Origin: Ailanthus altissimus
Lineage: Eukaryota > Streptophyta > Magnoliopsida > Sapindales > Simaroubaceae
Length of the DNA: 64,000 bases
Reading direction: 5' to 3'
NCBI GenBank assembly: GCA_946807835.1
Contig: OX327700.1
Coordinates: 28,494,001 to 28,558,000, forward strand
Part shown: one piece after another, positions 49,855-60,799 of the stretch
Layout: each line of letters starts with the position of its first letter
Position numbering within the stretch: position 1 is the stretch's first letter
The notes under the pieces: generated by a model
Seen by the model: the letters and a program-made list of their open reading frames with translations, nothing else
Told to the model about the DNA's origin: nothing
Databases searched by the model: none
Made by a program: the position numbers and the translations under genes

Positions 49855-50818
49855 CAAATATCAGGTTAAAAAGTTCAATAGGTGAAATAATTTTAATCTG
49901 TGAAAGATGAAAGTTATGGTTTTACTGATGAGTTAATGATTAGATTCAGTCTTTGAAGAGACATAAGCGACAACTAGCAAAAAGAAGAAATCTCCGACTT
50001 CTGAATCTGAGGCAGATAGAAAAATCATTTAGAAGAAGGCCTATAGTACCATAGTTCTTTCCTTGAGTGATGAAGTTATAAGGAATATGGCTAGAGAGAA
50101 TACGACAATTGGACTTTGAAAGAAGCTTAACACCCTCTATATAACAAAGTCCTTGGCGAATCATCTGTATATTAAGAAGAAGTTGTATTAGTTGTGTATG
50201 GTTGAAAGAACTGCAATTAAAGACTATCTTGACACATTCAACAAGATAATCATAGATCTTAAGACAATAGACACCAAGATTAAAGATAAAAATAAAGCAA
50301 TTATCTTGTTGTGTTCTTTGTCTCCAAGTTGTGAGCACTTCGTGGGTATACTCGTGTATGACAGATTGACTTTAATGATGAATGATATTAAAGTTGAACT
50401 CAAAAAAATAGAAAAAAGATGTGAGTCCAGTAATGCTACAAGTTTGGTTGCAATAAGAAGAGATAAGAAGACTAATTAATCAAATAGAAGATCTAAGAAG
50501 TGTTGTCTTTACAAAAAAAGAATAGCACTGACAATGGATTGTCCAAAAAGAAATAAAGGTAAAGATACTGTAATAGTCTATAAGGGGGACTATAAGATTG
50601 CAAAATCCTTGGTAGCCTTTGATAAGAAGTATGCTAGAGAATGGATATTATATTCTAGTTGTAGTTTTCATATGTACCCTAATAGATCTCTGTTTATTAA
50701 TTATAAATTCATTAGGGGTAAAGGACTAATGGGTAATAATATGGCTAGTGATGTTATAGATACTGGTGACATAAAAATGATGATGTATGATGGAAAATTA
50801 GGGAGTTATCTAGTGTAA
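49855..50818 (+). pseudogene. Copia gag and protease remnant
   Basis: The gag start is recognisable as VKKFN...NNFNL, with a TGA where the conserved Trp codon should be. The open piece 50192-50479 has the UBN2-type gag pattern (DYLDTFNKIIIDL, ILLCSLSPSCEHF). A zinc-knuckle stretch follows (KKCCLYKKR, MDCPKRNKGK). The protease (50534-50818) reads WILYSSCSFHMYPN, so the catalytic Asp of the DSG motif is Tyr and the Gly is Ser. The product cannot be a working protease. Confidence 0.8.
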
Positions 50819-51331
50819 AGCACGCTTTCGGAGTTAGGAGAAACTTAATATCCCTAAGAGTGCTAAATCAATAAGGATATTCAATCAAGATAGAAAAAAA
50901 AAACTAAAAGTGGTAAAAAAATCTATGGTGATGATGAAATGTAAGAAGTACAATAGACTTATGTGCTTGATGGTAATGTTGTAGTTAGATCAATATGGGT
51001 TATTAAGGTAATGCAGACTAAGAAGTCTCATTGAAGATTTACTCACCGTGGTGATAGGAGTCGAAAGAGAATGTATAGAAATTGTGGAGATGGTAAGAAT
51101 AAGTTTAGTCATCAATGGATTATGGTTATGGTGTCAAAAGGGACATAAAAATCGCAATACGAAGACTATCTATGGGAAGAAGCATTCGTATCTTTGGAGA
51201 CCGAAGTCACTTGCCCAAGAGAAGTTAAGTCTAAACAAAAACTTAACTAGAGTTAGCATTAAGTGTAAAGTATTAGCGTGGATAGATTTTGGAGAGCTTC
51301 TAGAAGAAAGATTTTGAATTAATGGGAGGAT

Positions 51332-52093
51332 TATTAGAATTTTGGTGATTCAAAATTATATGTGTACATGATTTTAAATTAGAGACCAATAAGAAGTCAA
51401 TACAATGTCGGGTACACATCAGATGTACGAGAAAAAGAGCAAAGCGAAAAGTTGGAAGCAAAGAGAAGCATAAAAACACAAGTGGATCGCTGAAGTCAGA
51501 ACCCTTAATGTTGTAGCATTGGAAATATAGTGTTGCGACACCAGTACGAGATCGCACCAGCGCCGCAGCACTAGAAGTATAATGCTGCGGTACTTAATTT
51601 TGAGAAACTTCTATTTTTACCTTGAAATTATTTTTTTGAGTAGGATTTAGACTTCTATATTATGGACTCTTATTTCAATTATAAATATAGTTTATAGGGA
51701 AGTTTTATATATTATATAAACCTTTACAACCCTTTAAATTATTCAAGTAATAAAAAAATTCCAAAAGAGAAAATAGAGAGATATAGAGTTTTGAGTGCTA
51801 TAGGAGTGCTTGAGATCTAAGTGATCAAGAAAGTATTGACAAATCGTGAAGAGCTCATCTATTAATTATATTACTTAATTATATCTTTTAAAAAAATCTT
51901 TATGATTTATATTTTTTATAAACTATAAATAAAAGATGTTAAAATTTTGTGATCAATTATAAATGTAAATATTTATTATTAAATTATATAATTATTTTAT
52001 TTTATTGTAATCTTATTTATTTTTATTTTACTTATAAATAATGTATTTCATACGTGCTTAAAAATCTTTTAGAACAAACTCTAAAACTCAAAA
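51332..52093 (+). repeat. 3' LTR of the collapsed Copia element
   Basis: Aligns by eye to the 5' LTR throughout, including TATATGTGTACATGATTTTA and ACGAGATCGCACCA, with many substitutions. It holds a GCGCCGCAGCAC motif (about 51560) that the 5' LTR has lost. The end is approximate because of an A-run. Confidence 0.75.
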
Positions 52094-53140
52094 AAAAAAA
52101 ATTTAATTAGGAATTAAAAAAAAAAAGGAATGCATTGGCCCAAAAAAGAGCCCTAAAGTACTCTGTAAATGTACACAAGGCAATGCTAAACACAAAGTTT
52201 ATTTTTATACTGCCTTCTTACTTTTTTTTATATTTTTTTTTTATAAAACTCATTACTTATTTAAGTGTAAAAAAATTATTATTAAAAGAAAAGCTGTCGA
52301 TATGACCTGATTTTATCTATAATTGTTAAAAAACTTTTAAAGTCTAATGGGCATCAAAAGCGATCATTACAAATCCAACTACTACCCTAAGGAAACAAAA
52401 TAAAGTCTCAATTTTCTAAATTTCTCAATTTTCAAGTAGTAGTAGCCACGTGGTACAATAAATATTAACCATATAGGAGTTGGGACTTATTCATCAACAT
52501 GCAACACCCATCCCCAATTAAAAGAGTTAGTCTAAGTTGTCAAATCAAATATAATTATGTTTGCCCAAAAGATTCCTCAATTATTAAAGCTATTCCTGCA
52601 CTTTTATGGAAAGCTGGAACCTAATTCCTAGGCGAAGAAATCAATAAGCATGCTTGTACTTGTTCATGCTCGATTGTGAAAGATCACTATGGTCTTTAAA
52701 TTGGTCTTTTACGACATTCCAATTCCATCAAGGGCCTGAGCCTCTATTGAAATCTTTCAAGGGTCATTTCGAAATTTCACAGACTCACATGGGTCCTTCC
52801 CAAATTCTACTTCCCCCACCATTCATCGTCTCTCTCTCTCCCATGCTCTCGAGTGTCCTTATTAATGTAAGTTGAAGCTTCAAGTACGCCAATTGGTTGA
52901 TAATGGTATCAATAATGTGTGACTAGAACATGTAATGGCTTGTTGCCTCCATTAATTCCGGTCCTTTTCTGACCAAGAAGTGAGATTTGAGAATATTTCG
53001 GTTCTCACATAACATCAATAAAGTAATTTCTATTGTAATTATGTCAAAATAAAATAAAAGGACAGTGACTAACTGATTATAAGATAAGAGATCATACAAT
53101 TATAGTTTATAAATACTCAGTAAACGCCTTTGCTTGTCTG
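52094..53140. other. Gene-free spacer before tRNA-Lys
   Basis: No gene recognised. A less AT-rich stretch lies near 52600-52870 with a CT-rich run (about 52830-52842). Confidence 0.35.
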
Positions 53141-53213
53141 GCCGTCTTAGCTCAGCTGGTAGAGCGCGTGGCTTTTAACCACGTGGTCGTGGGTTCGATT
53201 CCCACAGACGGCG
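53141..53213 (+). tRNA. tRNA-Lys (anticodon UUU)
   Basis: A complete 73-base cloverleaf without intron: 7-bp acceptor stem GCCGTCT/AGACGGC with discriminator G, D-arm with AGCTCAGCTGGTAGAGC, perfect 5-bp anticodon stem CGTGG/CCACG around loop CTTTTAA (anticodon TTT at 53174-53176), and perfect T-arm GTGGG/CCCAC with loop TTCGATT. Both internal pol III promoter boxes are canonical. A TTTT terminator follows at 53215-53218. A functional nuclear gene is likely. Confidence 0.97.
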
Positions 53214-53214
53214 G

Positions 53215-53218
53215 TTTT
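53215..53218 (+). terminator. Pol III terminator of tRNA-Lys
   Basis: A T4 run one base after the mature 3' end, with a longer T-rich stretch (TTTTTATTTTTTAA, from about 53228) behind it. Confidence 0.7.
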
Positions 53219-53494
53219 GCAAACCAATTTTTATTTTTTAATAAAATAGATTTTCACAATGGGCCAAGTGTCTCTCTTTTCTGTACTTTTGAACTAAGTA
53301 GCAACTTCGTCAAGCGGCAACTTTTGCAGCGATTAATTCAAATGTTGGATGCTTATTTTTGTACACCTTGATATAAAATTTATATTTTAATTAATCTGAT
53401 ATTTAATATATTAATTAGTATTATATAACTAATATATTTAATAAAAAAATAAAAAGTTAACAATGACTCAATTTAATAAGTGATAATTATTGAT

Positions 53495-53950
53495 TAATGA
53501 TATATCAATTAAAATACAAATTTTATATTATAATTATATAAATATAACACTAATCTTGTTTTATTAGCTAAATTGTGGAATATCATTTCATTAGTTATTG
53601 TATAAGTTTTGATAGGCCAATATTTTAGCTCTGCGACCTTTGTATGCTATATAGATTCTGTCAATATGTCATTGTAGTAACATATTAAATACAAATTTTA
53701 CTAATTCTATAAATATAACACTACTTTTATTTTATTGACTAAATTATAAAGTATCATTTTCATTAGTTATTGTATATGCAAATTTTGATCGGCCAATAAT
53801 TTAGGCTCCGGGGCCTTTGTATGTTATATAGGCTTTATTATTATCAATGACATATCAATTAAAATATAAATTTTATATCATAATTATATAAATATAATAT
53901 TATTTTTAAATGATAAAATATCAATTCATTAGTTGCTTAATAGGCAAATT
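53495..53950. repeat. Three-copy tandem repeat, about 180-base unit
   Basis: Units starting near 53503, 53670 and 53850 share ATATAAATATAACACTA, ATCATTTCATTAGTTATTGT, TTTTGATCGGCCAATA and CCTTTGTATGTTATATAG; the third is partial. Similarity is by eye and the copies are diverged. Similar blocks (AAATATAAAATTTATATTTT) occur near 47310, suggesting a dispersed AT-rich family. Confidence 0.6.
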
Positions 53951-56900
53951 TTAAGCAAGGTTAACTAAATGAAAAGCATTTTTTTTTATTTATCACAAAA
54001 ATTACATTACAAATGTTACATCTCATATAATTATAATTATCAATAATCGTAATTGCAATATTACAACTACTTTATAAATGTCAATAACCATAATTACTAC
54101 AACTGTTTTATAATTTTTAATAACTATAACCGCAACATTATAAAAAATTATCTTCTAAAATTAAATTAATGAAAAATGCTCTAACCTCCTTCTAGAGTTT
54201 GAACTTCTAACCTACACAAATTTTGCCTTTAAAACAACCCATTGGATGAAAAATGCAAAACAATTTTTCCTTGCCCCTTTCTTGTTCATTTTATTATTGC
54301 ATATTTTACTCACTCACATTACATTAGTTTAAGTTAATTTCTTATTATTTTGTCACAAGTGGGATTATTTGAGCAATATTCCTCCAATGAGATGGAATGT
54401 TCCCATTAAATTGATAACTTGGCAACAGACAAACGGCAATCGATTTCAACGTATAATGTTTCTTCTAATATTCCGGCATACAATTTTCTAATTTCCATTT
54501 ATTCTAAATAGATTTTTAATAAATAAATGATCTACCATAAATGAATTAAATGACTCGTGATCCGAGACTTGGTAAAGATTCTGTCGTCACAATTTGTTTA
54601 TTCTATTCTAATAATAGCAAATAACTGACATTTACAAAACATAAGTATAAGATAGAATATGAAGGCTAAAATCTTAAACTGTGTATAAAACAAATTATAA
54701 CAATTACAAAACTAAAACTAAAACTTATACATTTCTAGTATTAATAGTTTGTGGATGATTTTTTTCCTTTTTTTTTTTAATGTACTTAAATGAATTGTGT
54801 TAACAGGATTCGTCTTGAGGCTTCTCGAAGAAATTGTAGCAAATTTTGTGAAAAATTATGAATTATCATACTTAATATTCATTATATTTGATATAATAAT
54901 GTTATGTACCTTAACAAAAATATATATGTGTAAATAAATATACAAAATATAATAATACGTGCAGATATACGTGTCATAGGTTAACTTTAAAATATGAAGA
55001 TATATTATACTACACGAGTTCTTGAGGTAACCTAAGATAAATAAAATAATAATAATAATAATAATAAACTTTTAACTTGGTGAGTTGATATAATTTGAAA
55101 ATATTACATACTTCATATTCTACTTTAATAATGATTTCTTATTAATAATATAGTAATAAATAATATTATATTTATTGTATATGTATAAATATATGATACA
55201 CAATAATCGTAAAATTGTATATTGTATAATTAAAAAATTTGTATTAAAAAATAAGTTGTCATAAAAATTTGTATTAAACCTGAAAATAAACAATGTAATA
55301 TTGAAAATTAATATATACTAAGTAAATACTAAAAATTGCACTAAAATTATATTTGAGGAAAGTTTGTCTAACATAACAGAGTAATTTATGCACAAACAAA
55401 ACAAGAGATCTGATTTAGTATAACCCAATAGAATTATTGCATTACTCGAGTAGAACAAATTAAACTAGTCAAATGTATGAGTAGAGAAAACTAAATTAAA
55501 AGAAAATGTATGTATATAATGTTTAAAAACAATTATTAATAATATCATTAAAGCATAATTATTCTAAATTAAATATTTATATACTTAACGTAATCATTAA
55601 TTATGTTATAATAAATTTTAAAATTATTTTTAAATATAACTAATTAACAAATTATTTATCTTTTAAAATATAAATTATAGATAATAAAATTTTAATAACG
55701 TGTAATTAAATTATAATATTATAAATATATAAAATTTATATAAAATTCACTAATAAAAATGTGCTAATTCTAAAACTAAGTCAAAAATTTAAAGCCTATT
55801 AACTATTAATTTTTTTTTAAATCATAAAATATAAAAATATATCATTATAATTTTTATATATTATAAATGTTAAAATATAAATACTCTTAGCTTTTCGCTT
55901 ATCTTCTTTTCTTTCCTTCCCTTTTTCTCAATTAACTTTTGTTGCTCTCGGTTTTCGTGTAAACAAATGAAGTGCAATTTGCTCTTTGATGGTTGAATGT
56001 TGAAAAATTTTCAATTCTGATCACTATTTTTGCTTATTATACTTTTTTTTTTTACCAAAGTCAAATTTTGTAATAGTATGCTGCTACATGGTTAAAATTT
56101 TAAATAATTTTATTGTTATGAAAAAATTAATTAATTATTATTTTATTTAATTTCATTATTTATTTTAAATTTAATCTCATTATTTTTATTTATAGATAAA
56201 AAAAAATGAAGAACTTTCTCTTTTGTCATTTTCACTATATCTTTCTCGACACTTTTTAAATTCATCACCGAATTTTGTCACACAATTTATAGATCAGCTT
56301 AAAATACATGACATCTTGAAGAATAAAAGTGAAATAAAGATCATGGAGTTAAAGAAATTAAAAATAGGCCAAAAAAAATGGTGAGTTTTTATTGTTGTTG
56401 TGTTTTTGTTATTAGTTTGTAGATGTAGAGTTAAAATGTATAAATATAGTGTTAAGATGTATTACGAATATTAAAATAAGATTGAAAATAGATGTAAAAA
56501 GTCAAAAATTACAATAAAATAATTAAAAATGACGGATTCAAGGTCAGATCTGTGTGCATCTTGTGATGCATGTGTCAGAGCGTGTTTGATACTCTTGATC
56601 TTATTATGAGCTAAATTTATTGATCTGGTGTTAGACTATGTAAACCTAATATGTAGTTGAATTTTATAAATTCTTAGTTATTAATCTTAATACACGTAAT
56701 TGATTCATTTTATCTTAATCTTAATGCTTTCATTATGCCTGATCAATATTTTGAATGATTAAGAAATCATAATAAAATTAACAAAGAAATTTATGTGTTT
56801 AGCCTAGGATAGTTTGATGCATGATCATAGGGTAACAACTATGAATTTCATGTAAGATAGACATATGCCTAGATGGCATGTATGACATAATTTATACTTA

Positions 56901-57156
56901 ATCTTAATGAATTACATTCTAATTTGATTATTATAGATATATAAGTAATTGTTAAAATGTGTAATATAGTCGTTCGATCATCGACAGAGGCATGTGATGA
57001 GATTAGTGTCTAAGCCGATAATTGGTATTAAGACATTAACTAAGAAGCTAATGAGTTCAATGTAATATTAGGGGATAAGTTTATACCATAGATTATTATC
57101 AATTATCGAATTTATCTATTTGTTTATTTGTTAATTAGGATTAGTTAAATTTAATA
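53951..57156. other. AT-rich gene-free region
   Basis: Extremely AT-rich, with (AAT)n at about 55046-55067 and long A/T tracts. From about 56540 to 57700 the sequence, apart from the inserted MITE, looks like LTR or other transposon non-coding DNA but could not be assigned. No gene. Confidence 0.35.
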
Positions 57157-57164
57157 GAATTAGT

Positions 57165-57518
57165 TAGGAGTGGGCAACCCGAACCCGACTTGATCGGTCC
57201 TGGGTCCCGTTCAGGACAGATAAATCTGTCCCGAACGAGAATTTTGTTCGGGCCAGGCCATTTTCGATCGGGACATGGGTAAACAGCGGCAGAACGGCAG
57301 CAGAGGTAGGCAGCAGAACGGCAACAGCGGCAGCGACAGCAGCGGTAGGCGACAACAGCGGGGGAACGGGTTATTCTCGAACCGAACCAAGTCTTGTCCC
57401 ACCTGGACCGGGACAACCGAGACTCACAATTTGCGACCCGATTCTGTCCTGGTTTCGGGACCCGTCCCGTCCCGACCCAATTTTTTTGGGTCGGAACTGG
57501 GCCATTCGCCCACGCCTA
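57165..57518. mobile_element. hAT-type MITE with perfect target duplication
   Basis: The ends TAGGAGTGGGCAA and TTCGCCCACGCCTA are inverted repeats, and a perfect 8-bp duplication GAATTAGT flanks the element (57157-57164 and 57519-57526). The 8-bp duplication and TAGG-GTGGGC termini are hAT features. The 354-base element is strikingly GC-rich, with subterminal CCCGAC/CGGGAC motifs in both orientations and a central GGCAGCAGAACGGCAACAGC-type array. The short frames in it are not genes. Confidence 0.88.
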
Positions 57519-57754
57519 GAATTAGTTAGATAATTAATTTTTAGATTTTAATTTTCTGAATAAAAGTAAAGTATATAGAATTTTAGTAATGAGTTGATAG
57601 AAATAGATTGTATAGCCCCTACGGGAATAATACTTGGACTTAATTCATATATTACTTGATACGATAGCTGAGCTTATGTTTAGCTATTATAGCATCAATC
57701 AATCGTGTCCCTAATTTTCAACATCAATTGAACAAGATGAGAGAAATGAGACTC

Positions 57755-58400
57755 GATGTAATTAAATATTTGGAGGAGGATGTTGGTACGGTAAGATAGA
57801 CTTGATCAACTGATACTTTCAAAAGGTACAATGTTGTGACCATTAATATTACAGAAAACATGAATGCAATTGCAAAAGAAGAAATTAAGCTTCCGGTGAT
57901 AAATTTTGGTAAAGTAGATACGTGAGCTAACGTAATTGTTGTTTTACCATAGACAACTGTCTATGAATTGGGTAAATCACAAAGTCATAAAACATAATGA
58001 TTACGTAAGTCGAATGACAGTTTACCTTGTTGATGTTTCACGATTTATAGTTAAGGACGGTGGAAGAGATGGGATAATAGACATTTTTTATAGAACATGT
58101 ACCTGTCGAAAGTTTGACTATTGGCATATGACTTATTCCTATGCATTTGCCATATGTAGATACATAGGATTATTACACGAGAGTCTTTGTTTGACTTATT
58201 ATACATCTAAGACTTTATTCCGAGCCTATAGTGGGCCAATACTTCCAATTGGCCATGCGTTACATTGGATAGTTCTAGAGAATTAAAAAAATATGGACAT
58301 TCAGCCTTCGATAGCACATCGTTAGGTAAACAAGCGTCGAACAAATCAGATTTCATCTCAATAGGAGAAACCATAGAAAAATATTTATATTTGTTATAGA
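57755..58400 (+). pseudogene. Mutator-like (MULE) transposase C-terminal remnant
   Basis: Pieces in order: KRYNVVTINITENMNAIAKE (pre-SWIM region of mudrA-type transposases), then a frame at 57936-58286 with GIIDIFYRTCTCRKFDYWHM and ending SGPILPIGHALHW, then the Arg/Lys-rich end in another frame. The SWIM zinc finger should read CxC...CxH; here CTC is kept but the second pair is changed to YSY, so zinc binding is lost. The N-terminal catalytic domain is absent. Confidence 0.75.
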
Positions 58401-58490
58401 TGATAGGGCTAATTATATAAAATATTTTATTCTCGTAAACTTAACGTTTGTTCAATTTATCCCAGTAATTTGGTAATTTATGCATATTAA

Positions 58491-59320
58491 TGTTGCTTTA
58501 TAGGTTTAAAGACTATCGGTGTAAAAATACTAAAAATCGAATGCAAACAAAGTTATTTGAGATGGGAATCCGATAAGGGACTTAAAATGCAAACAGTGCA
58601 ATAAATAGTACCAATGAACAGTATGGGTGAACAATGATATTACTACAGTACATAACCAGTGCACGTGGGTTATTGTTTATACACTATAGTGCAGTGCTGC
58701 GGCATTGAATCCCAATATTGTGGCACTGGATGCTGGGCACTCTTTAAGGGCAATAATGTTCTATTTTTATAATCCTAAACTTATATAAACACTTATTATT
58801 GAGCCAAAAATGTGTTGGGCAATAGAGAACACAAAATTAAACACATCATTCGGACTCGGAAGTAAGAATCAGCAAGAAAAAGAAGGAATTTTGCATATTG
58901 GAGGAAGAACATCATTGTTGCTGTTAGGAGTATGTGGGGTCCACCAACTCTTTGGTCCACTAGCTGGGTGACACCTCAGAGCCACTAGCACACCCACATA
59001 TCCTCCGCAGGTTACCTGCACCCCCAAGGAATCGAACCCCCGCCCCTATCTCCATGGAGGCCTTATAGGCCTTTAGAGGTTCGTCCTTGTACCCACTGAG
59101 CTGGCCTTTAAAGAAAATTAATCCAAAGGCTTCATAGGTGATATTTCTCAATCTCGAATTTCAGTTTAATCAAAAATTATTTTCTGTGTTCATTGTATTT
59201 AATCTTCCGCTGTGCACATGTATGTATGAGATATGTATATTGTTTGTATGATGAACACAAACCCACATGCAAGCACCCTAAGTTTTATATTTGTACCACC
59301 CTACACCACATAACCCAACA
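58491..59320 (+). repeat. 5' LTR of the decayed Copia, with nested SINE
   Basis: Begins TGTTGC and ends ACCCAACA directly before the primer site. TATA-like CTTATATAAACAC lies near 58770, and the U3 has a diverged GC-rich motif (GTGCAGTGCTGCGGC). About 190 bases of its 830 are the inserted SINE. Confidence 0.7.
58925..59112 (-). mobile_element. tRNA-derived SINE inside the LTR
   Basis: On the minus strand the head has an A-box-like CAGCTCAGTGGGTACAAGG and, about 60 bases later, a perfect B-box GGTTCGATTCC. An unrelated body follows, ending near CCCCACATACTCC. The 64-codon frame across it is not a gene. No clear target duplication or poly(A/T) tail was found, so the tail end is uncertain. Confidence 0.65.
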
Positions 59321-59322
59321 AT

Positions 59323-59334
59323 TGGTATCAGAGC
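59323..59334 (+). other. Primer binding site, initiator tRNA-Met
   Basis: TGGTATCAGAGC, an exact standard match, two bases after the 5' LTR. Confidence 0.85.
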
Positions 59335-59457
59335 AATTTGTGTTGTTATGGGTGATTTTTTAGTGTTAGCTAAGTGTTGGCTAAGTTGTAGGACAAGTTC
59401 CGGGGCTGTTGGGGTGCATTTTAAGTGTTAAAAATGCAAACCAGTGAAAAACAGCAC

Positions 59458-59726
59458 CTGGAACGCTGCAGCGCTAAGGTCCAGCGCGGCAGCGTTCATA
59501 TAAACGCGGGAGCGCTGAGCGTATGACGCCCCAGCGCTGAATTACCGCGGGGGTGCGGATTGTTTGGCGCCCCAGCGCTGGACAAGGGCGAGGGCGCTGG
59601 TTTTCTGGCGCCCCAGCGCGAGAAGCACTGCTTCCAGCGCCCCAGCGCTGGTAAGTCGTCGCCGCAGCGCTGAGGCTTGTGAAGCCCTAGCGCGGCAGCG
59701 CTATAAGACCAGCGCCGCGGCGTTCT
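59458..59726 (+). repeat. GC-rich CAGCGC array in the Copia leader
   Basis: About 270 bases built on GCGCCCCAGCGCTG and variants. The hexamer AGCGCT occurs seven times, with several near-copies such as CAGCGCGGCAGCG and CAGCGCCGCGGCG. Spacing is irregular (about 14-40 bases). No open frame of note. An A-run follows at about 59735. Confidence 0.85.
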
Positions 59727-60085
59727 TACACTAAAAAAAAAAAAAAAAAAAAAAAGAGTAAAATCTTTTTATTTTTCAGCATGTGGGGGTTTATGAGATG
59801 TAATAATAAGGGTTATTAGTTTACATGATAAACCAAGAAAATAATATTTTTATTATTTTATTTATTTTTGTAACCACAATGGGGGCCCCACTGGTGGGGG
59901 TTAGTTATGCTTGTGCAAAAATGAATAATTGATTGAGAATAACCTCTCATGTGATGAGAGTATATAATATGAAAGCCTGTAATTAAAATCTCTCTTAATT
60001 AGATTGAAATTTATTATATTATGTGATAATATTTTAAATGGTCCGTCTTGTCAATACGGTGTGAGATGGGTCACTATGGTCTTTC

Positions 60086-60380
60086 CCAATATTGCTTTAG
60101 CGTGAGGGATTTGGTCGGTGTGACTTGGTCTAATGCCGGTAAAACATGAGATGAATCAAATATATGCGAACATATTATCCAATATTGCTTTAGCGTGAGG
60201 ATAGTGTCAATAACATATATTTGAGCATTGATGAGTTAATCTGAAATACAGTTACCCAATATTGCTTTAGCGTGAGGGTAATGTGTATTTAGGATCAAGA
60301 GAAAGAGTTGTATGAGATACAATTGACAAGAGTTGTCTACCTGTTGGATTTATAAAGGCCAATATTGCTTTAGCGTGAGG
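60086..60380 (+). repeat. Four-copy 22-nt motif in the Copia leader
   Basis: CCAATATTGCTTTAGCGTGA followed by GG occurs identically at 60086, 60179, 60256 and 60359, separated by unrelated spacers of 55-81 bases. Confidence 0.95.
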
Positions 60381-60588
60381 CTGGAGTAAAACCCCAATGG
60401 GATCCACTTCCCTCTGTATAGTTTAAAAATATTATACTATCTTATCCCGTTTGAGAGATTAAAGGGATTAAGTAAAGCAGTGGGAGGGCGTTTTTAGATT
60501 AAAAAAAAAAAGTATAACAGTTATACCCATGATCTAAAGCGTAATTTATTAACAATAAGAAATGTTCTGCTACGCATCTCCTATGTTG

Positions 60589-60667
60589 TCTTATAGAGAT
60601 AAGATGATTATCTTATAGAGATAAGATACTTGTCTTATAGAGATAAGATTGTCTTATAGAGATAAGA
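60589..60667. repeat. Four-copy 16-bp palindromic tandem repeat
   Basis: TCTTATAGAGATAAGA starts at 60589, 60611, 60633 and 60652. The outer six bases on each side are reverse complements (TCTTAT/ATAAGA), and each unit contains AGATAAGA, a GATA-type motif. Confidence 0.95.
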
Positions 60668-60799
60668 TGAGTACGAGCAATCCGTTACGAATCTTGAACA
60701 AATACCAATAACTATAGGGTACTGAATAAAATATGTAAGACTTGCTTATGAATCTAAGAATAGTTCTAGATTCAATAATATTAGATATTACTAAACCAC

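Larger units (their letters stand above)
49040..52093 (+). mobile_element. Copia retrotransposon with collapsed interior
   Basis: Two LTRs, a primer site and gag/protease remnants are present, but the total is only 3 kb. The protease is followed almost directly by unrecognisable DNA and the 3' LTR, so integrase, reverse transcriptase and RNase H are deleted. A purine-rich tract AATGGGAGGA (51321-51330) precedes the 3' LTR. Confidence 0.85.

Noticed and set aside
57141..57529. Four open frames of 63-91 codons on both strands
   Set aside because: They are explained by the GC-rich hAT MITE; frames cross its ends and target duplication.
60086..60667. Spaced identical repeats suggesting a CRISPR array
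   Set aside because: The context is a plant retrotransposon leader, spacers differ in length by tens of bases, and no cas genes exist.
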